NCBI GenBank assembly: GCA_947462335.1
Contig: OX381719.1
Span: 64,768,808 to 64,832,807, forward strand
Source: Harmothoe impar
Taxonomy: Eukaryota; Annelida; Polychaeta; Phyllodocida; Polynoidae
DNA: 64,000 bases
Direction: 5' to 3'
Each line of letters opens with the position of its first letter. The stretch's first letter is position 1. Shown in pieces: positions 26,217 through 37,900 of the stretch. The notes beneath the pieces are model-generated. The model searched no databases. It saw only the letters and a list, made by a program, of their open reading frames with translations, and was not told the origin of the DNA. The translations under genes were made by a program, and so were the position numbers.

Positions 26217-27327
26217 TCTCTATACAATTCTAGGTCACCATTTATGTTTGTATCGGTTGTAGCTAGCTCTGAGGCATCTGCTAAAGCTTCCTGTTATTTA
26301 GTTACTTTGTAAAGACCTCAATGAGGGGAATGAACCCTTTAGAAATTACATGACATTGAACACTACTGGTTCTGAGCAATGGTGGACCATTGTCCTTATG
26401 ATGTACGAGGAGAAAGGTCACATGGCAAGGCAGCTTCAGGGTTAGACTGGGAGCTGTGTGTGATTGTAGGAGGGGGGGGGGGCCTAGTGGGAGCAGTTAT
26501 TCACCTATAGTGCCATCTTGTGTCTTTTCAGAATGTAGATGTCATATTAGTCTTTCTTCCATGCACTAGAACATCCTGCCTCTCTACTGAGTGAAATCTG
26601 TATCGCCATGTCTTAACCTAGAATATCTTCCTTCTTACCTTTATCGTTCACTAGGCTGTTTCCTATACATCAAACTTAATACTGCCCACACAGACACCAC
26701 AGTGATTGGTAAGAGGGGAAACACCTGCACAGAATGCCTATCAGTCAGCTAGTCCTACCCTTGGACACCACTCGCCTGCCTGTGAGAAATTTCCCTCACT
26801 CTGTCTCACCCCAGCATATCACCACCCTTCAGCTGATTGCCCATCTCCCCAGTTCCTATCAATTCAGATTATAATTACAGGAATATATCTATCTCCATAG
26901 TTTGTCCTGGGTAATGGACGGAACATTATTCATTTATTTTGCGACTCTGCTTTGCTTCTCCATATTTCACTTTTTTGTAATGAAGCCTCACCCTTTGCAG
27001 TAATTAAACTGTACAACATACTCCTATTACTACTGGATCTATACATCACACTGCACCACTTACTGCATTTGCTGTATTGATTAGAATGCAATTAAATTTG
27101 GAGAAATATATTTCCTATTTGCCGATTAAGAACATTTATTTTTAAATGGAAATGCTGAATATGAAGTCCGGTAGAGTATAACACTGAGCCTCCTATTTAG
27201 CTAAGGGTGAAAAACCAGCCCCCTTATTTCCCCAAACCTCCGTATTTCGCGAAAACTTCCTGTCCAGCGTAAGGATACCTAAGGTCTGGGGGTCAAATTT
27301 GTCAACTGACTACTGTGTAATAAGTGT

Positions 27328-27456
27328 GTCCGAGTTGGGCGAGTGGTAAGTACTTTCGCCTTTCCCTCCCAAGGCCCGGGTTTGATTCTTGGAAGAATCT
27401 GTGACAACTTGCGTAGACGAATCTTTGGATCTAACAATACTTTATTTTTTTTTTTT
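27328..27456 (+). mobile_element. tRNA-derived SINE head (fragment)
   Basis: GTCCGAGTTGGGCGAGTGG resembles a tRNA 5' arm with A-box. About 45 nt further, GGGTTTGATTCTTGG matches a degenerate B-box (GGTTCGAATCC). Together they form an internal RNA polymerase III promoter like that of tRNA-derived SINEs. The acceptor stem and anticodon arm do not fold cleanly, so it is not a functional tRNA gene. A T-run (from about 27445) follows and would terminate Pol III. No copy elsewhere in this window. Confidence 0.55.
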
Positions 27457-27703
27457 TACTGAATTATCACTTTATCGTGTTGATTTAGAAAGATTTAATA
27501 CATTTAAATCGCAAAAAAGGCTCAATTTGCATAAATAAAGACGATATAGGCAATAAAAGTGGGGGGGACTTTTTTTCGGCCCAGGCATACAGACCTGATG
27601 TGAGTATAGAGCAAGGTGTCATGGCAGCCTCCTGTTGCGAGAGGAAAGAGGTTAATAAAATGTCCTTTTCTCCTTTGATACTTGACACCTGCATTTAAAA
27701 ATA

Positions 27704-27794
27704 GATACAGGATCAGTTTAAGTTCTGTATTTGCCCTCCAGATTGACCTCTAAATCTGGAGGGCAAATACAGAACTTAAACAAATCCTGTATAC
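27704..27794. repeat. Long perfect hairpin (29-bp stem, 8-nt loop)
   Basis: 27716-27744 and 27753-27781 are perfect reverse complements separated by GACCTCTA. Pairing extends outward through ATACAGGAT on both sides with two mismatches, giving about 40-bp arms. It may be a minimal palindromic transposon or a transcribed hairpin. No flanking duplication is obvious. Confidence 0.75.
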
Positions 27795-28044
27795 AAATTA
27801 GACAACCTCAGGAGCAGCTGCGCTGGATAACCCAAAACTGAGGATAGGCAATTGACATTTTTAAATGGGGAAAAATGCATTAAAGGGTAAGAACCAATGT
27901 GTCCCATGCTTAACAGGCTTAAAGACACTGAGCGGTTAATAAGCATGCAATTAGAAATGTTTATCATCTTGTTACTAATGCTTTGAAAAAGGATAGAAAC
28001 TCAATAGCTTCTCATTCATTTGAAAAGAATCAGGTTCTCAATTC

Positions 28045-28200
28045 TAAAGAACAATAATAGCTATGACCTTTTATGAAGAGCTAGAAGAAAAAAATGCAGT
28101 ATCCTCACGATAACCTTATCCCTAGCCATGTTGCAAATAAACAGGTAAGAAGATAACCTTGCAAAGAAGATAACGCAATTACGTCCCAGTAGTATTGTTT
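28045..28200 (+). repeat. Diverged copy of 25505-25660
   Basis: AATAGCTATGACCTTTTATG followed by AAGAG, then CCCTAGCCAT, AACAGG and ACCTTGCAAAGAAGAT, occurs in the same order near 25510-25640. It marks an older duplication joining module B's right end with this spacer. Confidence 0.6.
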
Positions 28201-28250
28201 GTATCGGAATGGGACTATGCTTAAGTACTGTTTATTACTCATTGGACTTG

Positions 28251-28460
28251 CAGCCAATCAGAGGCCTCCATTTGACCGGAAGTGACCGCTGCCATGGTAA
28301 CATGACCTAGTTAGGCTCTCAGCCAATCAGAGGCCATCATTCCAGGTGACCTACTGACCTACTTAGGGACTCTCAGCCAATCAGAGGCCGGCATTCTGGT
28401 AACCATGTCTCTAGATACACCACCTATAGTAAGATAAAGCATAAATAGGCCTCATTCAAC
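28251..28460 (+). promoter_or_regulatory. Promoter-like block: three CCAAT boxes and a TATA-like box
   Basis: AGCCAATCAGAGGC occurs at 28252, 28321 and 28375, each a near-ideal NF-Y (CCAAT) site. Each is embedded in a diverged repeat that also carries GTAAC/GTGACC. A TATA-like CATAAATAGG follows near 28439-28448. An ATG at about 28488 opens only 15 codons before a stop. The arrangement resembles a TATA/CCAAT promoter, but no gene is recognised downstream, so this is tentative. Confidence 0.35.
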
Positions 28461-30485
28461 AAGAGCTGCTGCAAGGAATTCTGACATCATGCAGCAGTCC
28501 TTTAATATGCCACAGGAGGTACTGGGTGTGTTTTAAGTGGAGAGCTACTACTGTATAACATGCTGGTATCAGACAACCTCGATGTTATAGATACCAAAAT
28601 CCATCTTTGTTATCCTTGCTATACATCGCAGGTGTACTGCACACAATCTGATCCCATGTCACATTCAGGATCTAATGCCTCTTTCCTGGAGCCTTTTTCA
28701 TTCTAAATGAAGAAAACAGACACAACATATGGACAAACCAAAAACAAACCTGATTGAAATCCATAAATTCTAGCGCCGAGCTACATAGCTCTCTACATTG
28801 AAGTATCATACAAACTTAATGGTGTAAAACATAAAAACTGAGTTACCTCCTGCCCTTCTTACTGAAATATCCATCCGCATAGTAATACTTATCTACTTCT
28901 GTTGAAATCATCTCATATTAACTTGTCAGAATCCTTAGACTGCTACAGACAGGTCCCATCAGAATAGTCAAACTGAATGTCAAGTGTTGTTATCATTGAG
29001 ACCAATTAGAAATGAATGAAGCTGCTAAACTAAAATAACAGACTGCAATAAAGTTCATTTGTTGTCAAGTGGAATAACAGTGGGTTGTGGAAGCAGAGGT
29101 TCAGCTGGCTTGGGTTATGGAAGTGCTACTACTGCAATTAGAGATCATAATTAGGACATGACATGATGAATTCAACGATGGCTGAATAGCATTCACAACC
29201 AGGCCTAGACAATGTGAAACCTGGGCTTCTCAACCAACAAATTCAAGGTGAAAATCTACTAAGTTGAATATGGCTAGATCATAAATAGATATTTCAAAAA
29301 GAGTCCCCTACCAAATATTTTGTACACATTTATGATATTCCTATGTGAGCCAAGGGTATAGAGACCTGATAGTATTCAGTCCTAAGGTTTAGACACTGTG
29401 CATTAATATGAATGGTGAGGTCCTACCCTTTCCCTACCGATATTGAGAGAACTCTGTAATGAAAGAATCCTCTATCAAAAGAAGCCCCCTGTGTAATTTC
29501 AGCTCAGAGGACCATATGTTAAAGTCTAAATCCACCGGGGTGTGCTGTTTGGTTTGGTATTGTCAGTATACTATCATCCTCTAGGTTCTCATCTTATTGA
29601 TTCATGCTCTGACTAAGCTTTCTTGAGAGTTTAAAAGTTGTTATTTCTCATTAAGTACAGTGATGATTTCACCATCTTAAAAGAGCAATACTAGGTCTTC
29701 AACACATAAGTCCCTGCTATCTATTTTTTCTATTGCCAGTTTTGATTGATATATTGAACCCGTCAGATAATTAAGTGTCAACTCTTGTGAAGAACCATCA
29801 TACTTTTTAATAAATTGTTCCCTTAGAAGAAAAAGGCAAGACATAAAAGGGTATCATTTGTCTGAAATTGACTGTGGCTGTGGGCTGTGATCAAATGTGG
29901 TTTGACCAAAAAGTTAATGATCTCTGGTAATTTTCCTGCGCTTGTTTTCTCTGTCTTTGTTCATCCACCTTAATCATGAACACTGTGACACCTCGTTTAG
30001 TTAAAGGAAATGCTCCTGGAGGGGATTACGAGTTAAAATGAAAATCTAAGCTCTGGCTTTTCGAACCTTTCCTTCTATCAATAAGATTTTCTTCTGCATC
30101 TTTTCTACTATAACCTGATTATCATTACTCAAATTAAAGTGGACATATCTTACATTATGGGTGTGGGAAACAGGGGAGGTATAATATATGTTGTAGTGTA
30201 GTCCTAATGCCACTTAATAATGTCTGACCTCTCTTACAGTTTTGACTGATGATATATACAGAGGTATAATGCTCTGAAAAGAACAAATAAAAACAGGCAG
30301 ACCAAATGAATTCATTATGTTATCATGTTTAGTTGAGAAAAGCTGTTTTTGCATAGCTACCTCTTCAGAATGAGAACTGCAAATTAAAAAAATAACAATG
30401 CATGAAGTGTATCAAGTTTTAGGAGTTCACAATACCATGACTGAATATGTTAGCCTATCCAATCTTCCTCATTTTTTTTCATGAC

Positions 30486-32526
30486 ATGGTTGGAAAAAAC
30501 TCTGCTTCCAGTTCTGTTCTCTTAATTAATCCTAAATTAAATCCGCTCAAACTTTATATGATGACTATATCATTGTCTGTCTCTGTCAGCTTGTCTCTCT
30601 GTCATTGTCTGTCATTGTCTCTGTCTCTCATTCTATCATTCTGAACCGTCTTTATGCCCGTTTTCTGGGTCTTCTTACTTTTTCACCTCTCACCAGTGAT
30701 CCTGGTTTTACATTGACACTAAGTGGATTGCCTTGGATTACCTGAGTCGATACCTTTCAGCGTGTTCAAAGGTCAACACATAATCTTATTATCTTTGTCT
30801 ATACAGCTTCTCCCTTGTAGTCGTTCAAGAACGAGCTTAAACTTGAAGCTAGAGGCCTTGTCAGACTGAGTTTTCAAAGGCTATCTTTGGGTGATTAGGG
30901 CAATAGTTTAGGGGCAAACATTATAACCCCTGATAACCCCTTCAAAACCTCTAAAATAAAAAGTTACGGAAGAGCTTACACCTCTCTTTAAAGCATCAAG
31001 CAGTTTTCCATACAAGACATAGAAAGTTCAATGGCTTCACTTCTGAAGAGCCTCTAAACTGAACAATATCTCTGTTGGCCAGACATTGACCAGTTACCAA
31101 AGGGAGGCTGTTAGGCCTGAAGCTTGGTAGATGAGGAAGGGGGTTTTTGGCCATTATTTTATCTCTTTCATGCTTCCAAAGTGGCGGACATACCTAGAGG
31201 TGACTATGTCTATAACATAACTGCTTAGGTGTTAAGAATAAAGGTGTTTAATTCTTAAACATGAAAGGTTCAAAGATTCAAACCTTGAAAGATGTTTAGA
31301 CCTAAACATGTAATTAGTAGCTGAGTACTTTGGGATGACAACAATTAATGCAGCAGTGAAATTCCATATTCATGTATCACTTCTCACCATAATGTATTCT
31401 GCTCTAATCCTGTAGCAGGAAGTAATTGATCGACAATTGATCGACACTGTGTGCTGATAATTAAACCATATTCCAAAAAGCAAACACTGTAGTTATCAAA
31501 TATGATTTATATAAGCCAAATGCTGTTACTGGTTGTCAAACTGCCAGTGGGGTTTTTGGCAGAGTGATTAATAAGCAACCTAAGTAGGTGCTGTGGTGAG
31601 GTTCATTAGACCTGGCAGGATACGACCAAATGATTGGCCAGAGCAGGTTATTGCCGTAGCCTGAGGCAATGCATTCTGGATAGCTGTCAGACAAGGGGTC
31701 TGATGCTGATGTTGAAACTACACAACAGAATAACATAGTCGTAGCATAACTGATGCAATAGAATAAATCAGCAGCATAATATATTAATTTACAGTGAGTG
31801 TACAGATCATTCTCACACTGATTGTATGGATAATGTACAGTTTTTTAAATGAAAGGGGCAAAAATAAGGGCAGGTTTTAGATAGACACTTTTAACAGCAG
31901 TGTGTGACAAAACGATCCTTGGTATTCCAGCAAATGTTCATGTGTTTTAAACAAGAACATAAAACTAATTACAGATACAAACTAGGCCTGCACCATTTGT
32001 GGCTGACAGGAATATCATAACCTACAATACCTGATTTACTCAGTGTAAATCATTGTGTAGATTCTGAAAAAGCCTAATATTGTGTGCTCTTCCTGTGACT
32101 ACATGTCATGTAATCCTAGAGCAAGCGGCAAACGTGAGAACATTAGTCATCTGCAACAGTAAACAACTGGTGACAGGGATATTGGAGCTAAAGGGGTATT
32201 TGGCAGGCCATAGTGTCAATATGCCAGACATGTGGGCTAATATTAGCCGACTTAGGCAGATACATGCCTATATTTGTCTGCATCTATGGTAAAGAGTGCT
32301 ACTAAAAGACGGGATGCCGGTGGGTGGCATATCTCTGCATGTATTGTCTAAAACAACTGCCTCCTTATTATTGCCTTCTGTTCCTGACTCTGATGTGATA
32401 GGTAATGTTTTACTGAAAAAAGTGGACAGAAATAGCTCTGCAAGTAATGCGGTACCCCGTGGTAGGGCAATTTTGTAATGAGGGAGTCTGATGCTGATGT
32501 CACCTTTAGTCAGGATACTATAGTAG
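30486..32526. repeat. Segmental duplication module A, copy 2 (A2), part 1
   Basis: Matches A1 from 10943 to about 13840. It ends at GTAG (32523-32526), the left half of E1's target-site duplication. The A1 block 11570-12090 is absent here. No conserved gene. Confidence 0.85.
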
Positions 32527-32937
32527 TGTAGTTGGTCGAGTACTACGAGTGTAATGCATGAGAATCAAACACCGGACAAGGTAAATTAGACTTTAATATA
32601 CGGCGACTTTATTAAAAAGGGTAACTCTGGAGTATTATAATGACAAGTATAACCATCAGCTATACAGGGATCAGATCAGATCACTATAATACAGTGGGGC
32701 AACCCTACAGCATAGAGTTAAGCCCGGAGCACAGGGTGGTCTTGTCACTACAGTCCCAAACCTGACTGGCTTCCAATGGGGAAGCAGTCACCTTATATAC
32801 AGGCCTGTGGGGGTCACCTGACCACACCACCAGAGCCACCTGGTGTAGATGATTTTGTAACTTGTTATGAAACCGTCACGGTCAGTGCACATGGAATAGG
32901 TATACAAATAACACAGCAGTCTGCGCTGCCTGTTACA
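32527..32937 (-). repeat. E1 3' LTR
   Basis: 411 bp, ending TGTTACA on the plus strand. On the element's strand it has a TATA box TATATAAGG (plus 32791-32802) and an AATAAA polyadenylation signal (plus 32608-32613) about 190 bp downstream, as expected for U3-R. It differs from the other LTR at three substitutions: a T/C near the left end, T/G in 'cacta/gcacg' and T/A in 'gattt/gatta'. Confidence 0.95.
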
Positions 32938-32950
32938 CTACCCCCCTTTA
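32938..32950 (-). other. E1 polypurine tract
   Basis: On the minus strand TAAAGGGGGGTAG abuts the 3' LTR. This is the usual position and composition of the plus-strand primer of reverse transcription. Confidence 0.8.
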
Positions 32951-33897
32951 GAATGTAGGTAGGGTTGGAATTATAATAATAATACCTCTTAGATACATTA
33001 TATACCACGTATATCTATTTAGCAACAAGTAACATTTTTACTCATAGTTAAAACAGGCATACATACATGAACATACAAGTTAACATGCACATAACAGTTT
33101 ATATCAACAATATAGTCTTTGTAAAAACCATAGTCCCGTAGGCACATGATATAGAAACTGTCCAACTGATAGTCCTTGACTAGTATCAGTTACTAAAACA
33201 AGGCACCAATAACCACTTTGGAAACTCAACACATCACCTACTACGTTCAGCAATGGTGCGAATCCGTGTGGAGTTAGTGTCCTTATATATAAATAATGGA
33301 ACTATAGTAGTTCCCACTTCCTCCGGCGAAGAATAGTTTACATATAAAATCCATAAATGCAGATCCTAAATAAGGTGGGATAAATCGTCATCCTTATTAG
33401 GGTTGGTACTCCAGTACCTAGCAGTTCATGGTGGTAGAGATGAATAGAGTCCTACACTGGTATAGTGCAATATCATCTCTTGTGAAATAAAGTATAAAAA
33501 GGCAGGTCCATGCCTCCATATATAATTATATCACAGGAAGGCGATCCTTAAAAGTTCATAGGTCAATAACAAATGACCACAGGATCGGTAGCCCCGGCCA
33601 GCGTTAGAGTCGTTGATGACCGACGGTTGTGGCCTAGGGTAGCCACGGTAGTACCATTGGTTTGCTTCCTTCAGGAGTCGGTAGCGACTCCACTGTCGGT
33701 TTGCGTCTCTCCGGTCTGGGGCGGGTAGCGATGTCGGTTTAGTTTTACCTCCGAGGAGCGGAACAGTGCTCCCCAGAGGGCCTGATAAGGCACGACTTTA
33801 GGTGTCTAGAGGGACACCACCAGCCGGCTTTTCCACCTTATCAGGGCTTTTCTCAGGTGAGACAGGTGCAGCGCAAACTACCTGAGAGGAGAGGCCA

Positions 33898-34434
33898 TCA
33901 CCTGCTGCCACCGAGGAAGTACTCGGGGTAGCAGGGGTTACAGATACCCCTCCACCAGCCTCTAGGCCGTATGCTGCCCAAAAATGCAAAGGGAGCATCG
34001 TACCGAGGAGGCTGAGCCGACAGTATCGGGGTGGTCAGTAATGATGGCGGCCTTGGTGGCAGCCCCAAAACTGTCCTGAGGTCTGGAAAACCAGCCCTCT
34101 CCCAATCTGTTAGCTTTAGCCCAAACTTCCCAAACAACCTGGCGTCACAAGTATTCAGTCGGGACTCGAGCTGGGTGATCATTGCCTTATCAAAGGCGTG
34201 ATCTTGATCCAGATTCCGCTCACTCTCGGCAAGCAGTCTGGCACGTTCAGCCGTCCGTACCACACCCTGTCGAATGGCCTCCACTCCCAACAACCAGAGG
34301 TTGCTGAAGTAGTACCTTCCTACTTGGGTGCCTTGATACCAAAGCAGTCTACTTGAGTTGACTGCCAACTCTTCTCTGAAGAGCTCAAAGCCAGCGGCCA
34401 AGAGATCCGAGAAAGCAGCATCAAATCGAGGCAT
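33898..34434 (-). CDS. E1 third ORF (short, env-position protein, tentative)
   Basis: A 178-aa open frame downstream of pol, starting at an ATG preceded by an in-frame TAG. The middle is Leu/Glu/Arg-rich and predicted helical. Its 60-110 region and the 'FG...W' ending resemble the C-terminal coiled coil of E2's third ORF, so I think the two are homologous. The upstream minus-strand frame (34739 to about 34440) is acidic and low-complexity. The downstream frame to 33798 also looks protein-like, so the original gene may have spanned these and been broken by frameshifts. No membrane segment, so nothing suggests an envelope protein. Confidence 0.45.
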   Translation of the reverse strand: MPRFDAAFSDLLAAGFELFREELAVNSSRLLWYQGTQVGRYYFSNLWLLGVEAIRQGVVRTAERARLLAESERNLDQDHAFDKAMITQLESRLNTCDARLFGKFGLKLTDWERAGFPDLRTVLGLPPRPPSLLTTPILSAQPPRYDAPFAFLGSIRPRGWWRGICNPCYPEYFLGGSR

Positions 34435-34985
34435 GTCTCCAGGCTACAAGGGTAACACCCGAGCCCTTCAGCATCCCCGTGGTCGGACACAGAGGCAACA
34501 TCCTCAACCACCTGTGGAGGTGATGAGTGAGCCTCCTGCTGTGGAGGGCCAGACGGCTGGGTTGACGCCCCAGTCGACTGCTGGTCATCACCCTGGTTGT
34601 CATCAACAACCAGGTGAGACCTCCTCCTGTGTGGTATTTGACGATACATTCGTCGCATCCCACACATACTCTTTGTGGCAGCGCCACAGGGAAATACGGT
34701 GATAGTGTACCAGCGTTGGAGGATATGATGCAGCAGCATGCTTCTCAGCGATATGTGATCAAAGCTAATCCCTTACTTAGAATTAGCCGGCGAAGCCAGT
34801 CACCCGCCCCGAACATGTGCTTTTCTACCTCCAACGGATAACCAACAGAGGATAGCCCTCTGCTTCTCGTTGTGTTTTGGTGATCGTGTACCGGGAACGG
34901 AGACCACCGCCCCAGTACTCAATAGTCCAGGGAAATATAATCAAGCCAACAGCTATTTGTCGTCAACAAGGTAAGAAAAAAACGT

Positions 34986-37900
34986 TTACACATTCTTTTC
35001 TCGCTCACGAACACGTGCGCTCCTCCGTAGACCTTCTGTCGGTAAGTCTAGCGGTTGCGGTACCGGTGGTACCGAACTACTATGTTTACCGGCGTCCACG
35101 GTCAGCCCCTTGCGCGTAGCTGGCCTTTTTTTACGAGGCCTACCACGCTTGGGCTTGGTAACACACGGCTGTGGTTCAATCGGTATTTTCCTCAGACGAC
35201 CCCGTCGTCGTGCCACTGTTGGTACCGTTGGTTCAACCGTCGGTTTTACCTTAGGTACCGTCAGTGGCACAGGGTCGGTCGGTGGTTTCACTGGACCAGT
35301 GTCAGCGCCTAGGGCCTCATTGTCGTCATCTACATATGGCACCCCATACCAAGGTCTGAGTCTTGCCACATGTGATTTGGTCAATGTTCCCTTTTTCAAA
35401 CGGATCACCACAGTAGTTTCACTAACCACCATAGTTACCGTATGCGGTCCATCCCAAGAGTACAGGGTCTTGACTTTGGAATTAGGTGTGCTAAACCTCC
35501 CGACCTTATCCCCCACCTTAAATTGGCGGAGTTTAAGGCCCGTGTCATAGCCCACCTTCTGCAAAGTAGCAGATTTTTCCAAGTTGTCCCTTACTACTCC
35601 ATAGGACTCGCGTAATGATTGCCGCAATGACTCTACAAACATTACTGTGCAGGGTTGCTCGAGCTGGTGTCCCTGCACGCCATAGACCATGTCACTCGGC
35701 ATGACTATGTCTTCACCCATTACGAGCATGTTGGGCGTACAGCCCGTCGACGCATGTTCGGTAGCGTTGTAAGCATGAGAGATATAGCGAGCGTGCTCAT
35801 CCCAATCATCTCGATGCTCATTAACCATTGTCGTGAGACATTGGATCAACGTCCGATTGTAACGTTCCACCATACCGTCCGATTGTGGTCGATAGGGGTT
35901 CGTATGCGTCTTGCAGATGTGTATTTTACTACACAGTTCTGCCCACAGTCGAGATTCAAACTCACGACCCTGGTCGGAGTGAAGCATTAAAGGACCTCCC
36001 CACGTGAGGATCCAATTCTCAAAAAGTGCTTCAGCGCAGGTAACAGCTGTATGATTTACCAACGGATATACTTGGACATACTTGGTATAGTAGTCCTGTA
36101 CCACCATCATACAGGTATTCCCACGGGGGGTCGTGTTGAAACCACTAATGATATCAACAGCGATCCGGGCAAACCGAACACCGAATAGCTCTTGACTTAG
36201 AGGTAGTTTACCGATACCAGGTCCAGGCTTTGATAAACAGCATTGGGGACATTGCTTCACCCAACGCCGTATGTCCAAAGTCATACCAGGCCAGTAATAT
36301 CTACTCTTAATCTTTGCCTCAGTTCGTTGTCTGCCAAAGTGTGCTGAAGTTCGGTGGCCATGACAGTAATTGAGCAACTGTAGTCTGAGTGACAAAGGCA
36401 CTACAGACTGAGCTGTTCTCTTCCTGCCAGGTTGCACCCTCCAGCGGCACAATACACTGTTCCGTATAAAAAGATTATCCCACTGCGCTAACAGTTGTCT
36501 AACTTCTTTACATTCCAGCGAAAGTGCGGGGCGAACAGGCTTGGACAGGCCCAACAACTTCAAGGAGTACACCCTCGAAATAGCCGGATCCGCAAGCTGC
36601 TCATCCTTCAAGTGATTCAACGTCCAGTTAGGAACTTTCGCACCCACAGACGCAATCACTGCATTGTGAGACCCACAGTCTCGGCAGTCTACACGGTGAC
36701 AGTTCCGGATAGGATAGCGGGACAGGCTGTCCGCATTCACATGATCTACTCCACTCCTGTGTATGATATGCTCATTCGTCATGCCAAACTCAGAGAGGTG
36801 GTTCAACCATCTACCCATCATCCCCTCAGCGTCCTTGAAGTTAAGGAGCCACTGCAGAGATGAATGATCCGTCCGTACGAGATAATTCCCACCATATAGG
36901 AAATGTCTGTACTTTTTTGTGTAAACCACCACTGCCAAGAGTTCACGCTTGGTTGTGCAGTAGTTACGTTGTGTTTTGCTTAAACTGTTGGACGAAAATG
37001 CCAGCGGCACTTCTCGCCCATCCTGGATCTGCGACAAGGCAGCACCAATACTTGTATTAGAAGCATCAGTGTCCAAGATGAACTTACCAACAGGTGCAGG
37101 GTAGTGCAAAACAGGTGTTTCTAAGAAGAGTCTCTTTAACTCACTGAAAGACTGTTCTGCGGCTGGAGACCAGACTATCTTAGCCTTAGCCTTCTTCTCT
37201 CCAATCATCAGCTCTTGTAAGGGAGCTGCGACTCTCGAGAATCCAGGTATAAAATCTCTGTAGTATGAACAAAACCCAATGAAAGAGCGTATCTCCTTCG
37301 TGTCCATCGGACGAGGCCAGTTCTGTACCACTTCGATCTTATGAGGATCAGCCATGATGCCATGTTCAGAAACAATTCTACCTAGGTATTCAACTGATTT
37401 CCTAAAAAGCTTGCACTTTGAAGGTTTCAATTTCAGACCATATGATAAGATGCGTTTCAGCACAGCTTGGAGGTTCTGTAGAGTTTCCTCCACAGAACCA
37501 CCGAAGACGATGATGTCGTCCAAGTATACTAGGCACTTTTTCCAAAGTAAACCCCGTAACATGGTTTCCATCATTGCCTCAAAGGTTGCCGGGGCATTGC
37601 ATAGCCCAAATGGCATGACGTTGAACTCAAATAGTCCCATATGGGTAGAAAATGCAGTTTTTTCTCGGTCCCGGGGGTCCATGCCGATCTGCCAATAACC
37701 AGATTGTAAATCTAGTGTACAGAACCATTTCGCCCAACCCAGAGATTCCACACATTCATCTATCCGAGGTAGAGGATATGCATTCTTCCTAGTGAGTCCG
37801 TTCAACTTCCTATAGTCGATGCAAAATCGACAGGAACCATCCTTCTTGGTGACCATCACCACAGGACTTGACCATGGACTCTCGCTAGGTTGAATCACAT

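Larger units (their letters stand above)
26223..30485. other. Spacer between B2 and A2
   Basis: No protein-coding gene recognised. It contains a tRNA-like SINE head, a long hairpin, a three-CCAAT promoter-like block and a duplicated segment, all listed separately. The rest is AT-rich DNA with homopolymer runs such as the G-run near 26471-26482. Confidence 0.5.

Noticed and set aside
27328..27400. Functional tRNA gene
   Set aside because: Acceptor and anticodon stems do not pair properly and the B-box is degenerate.
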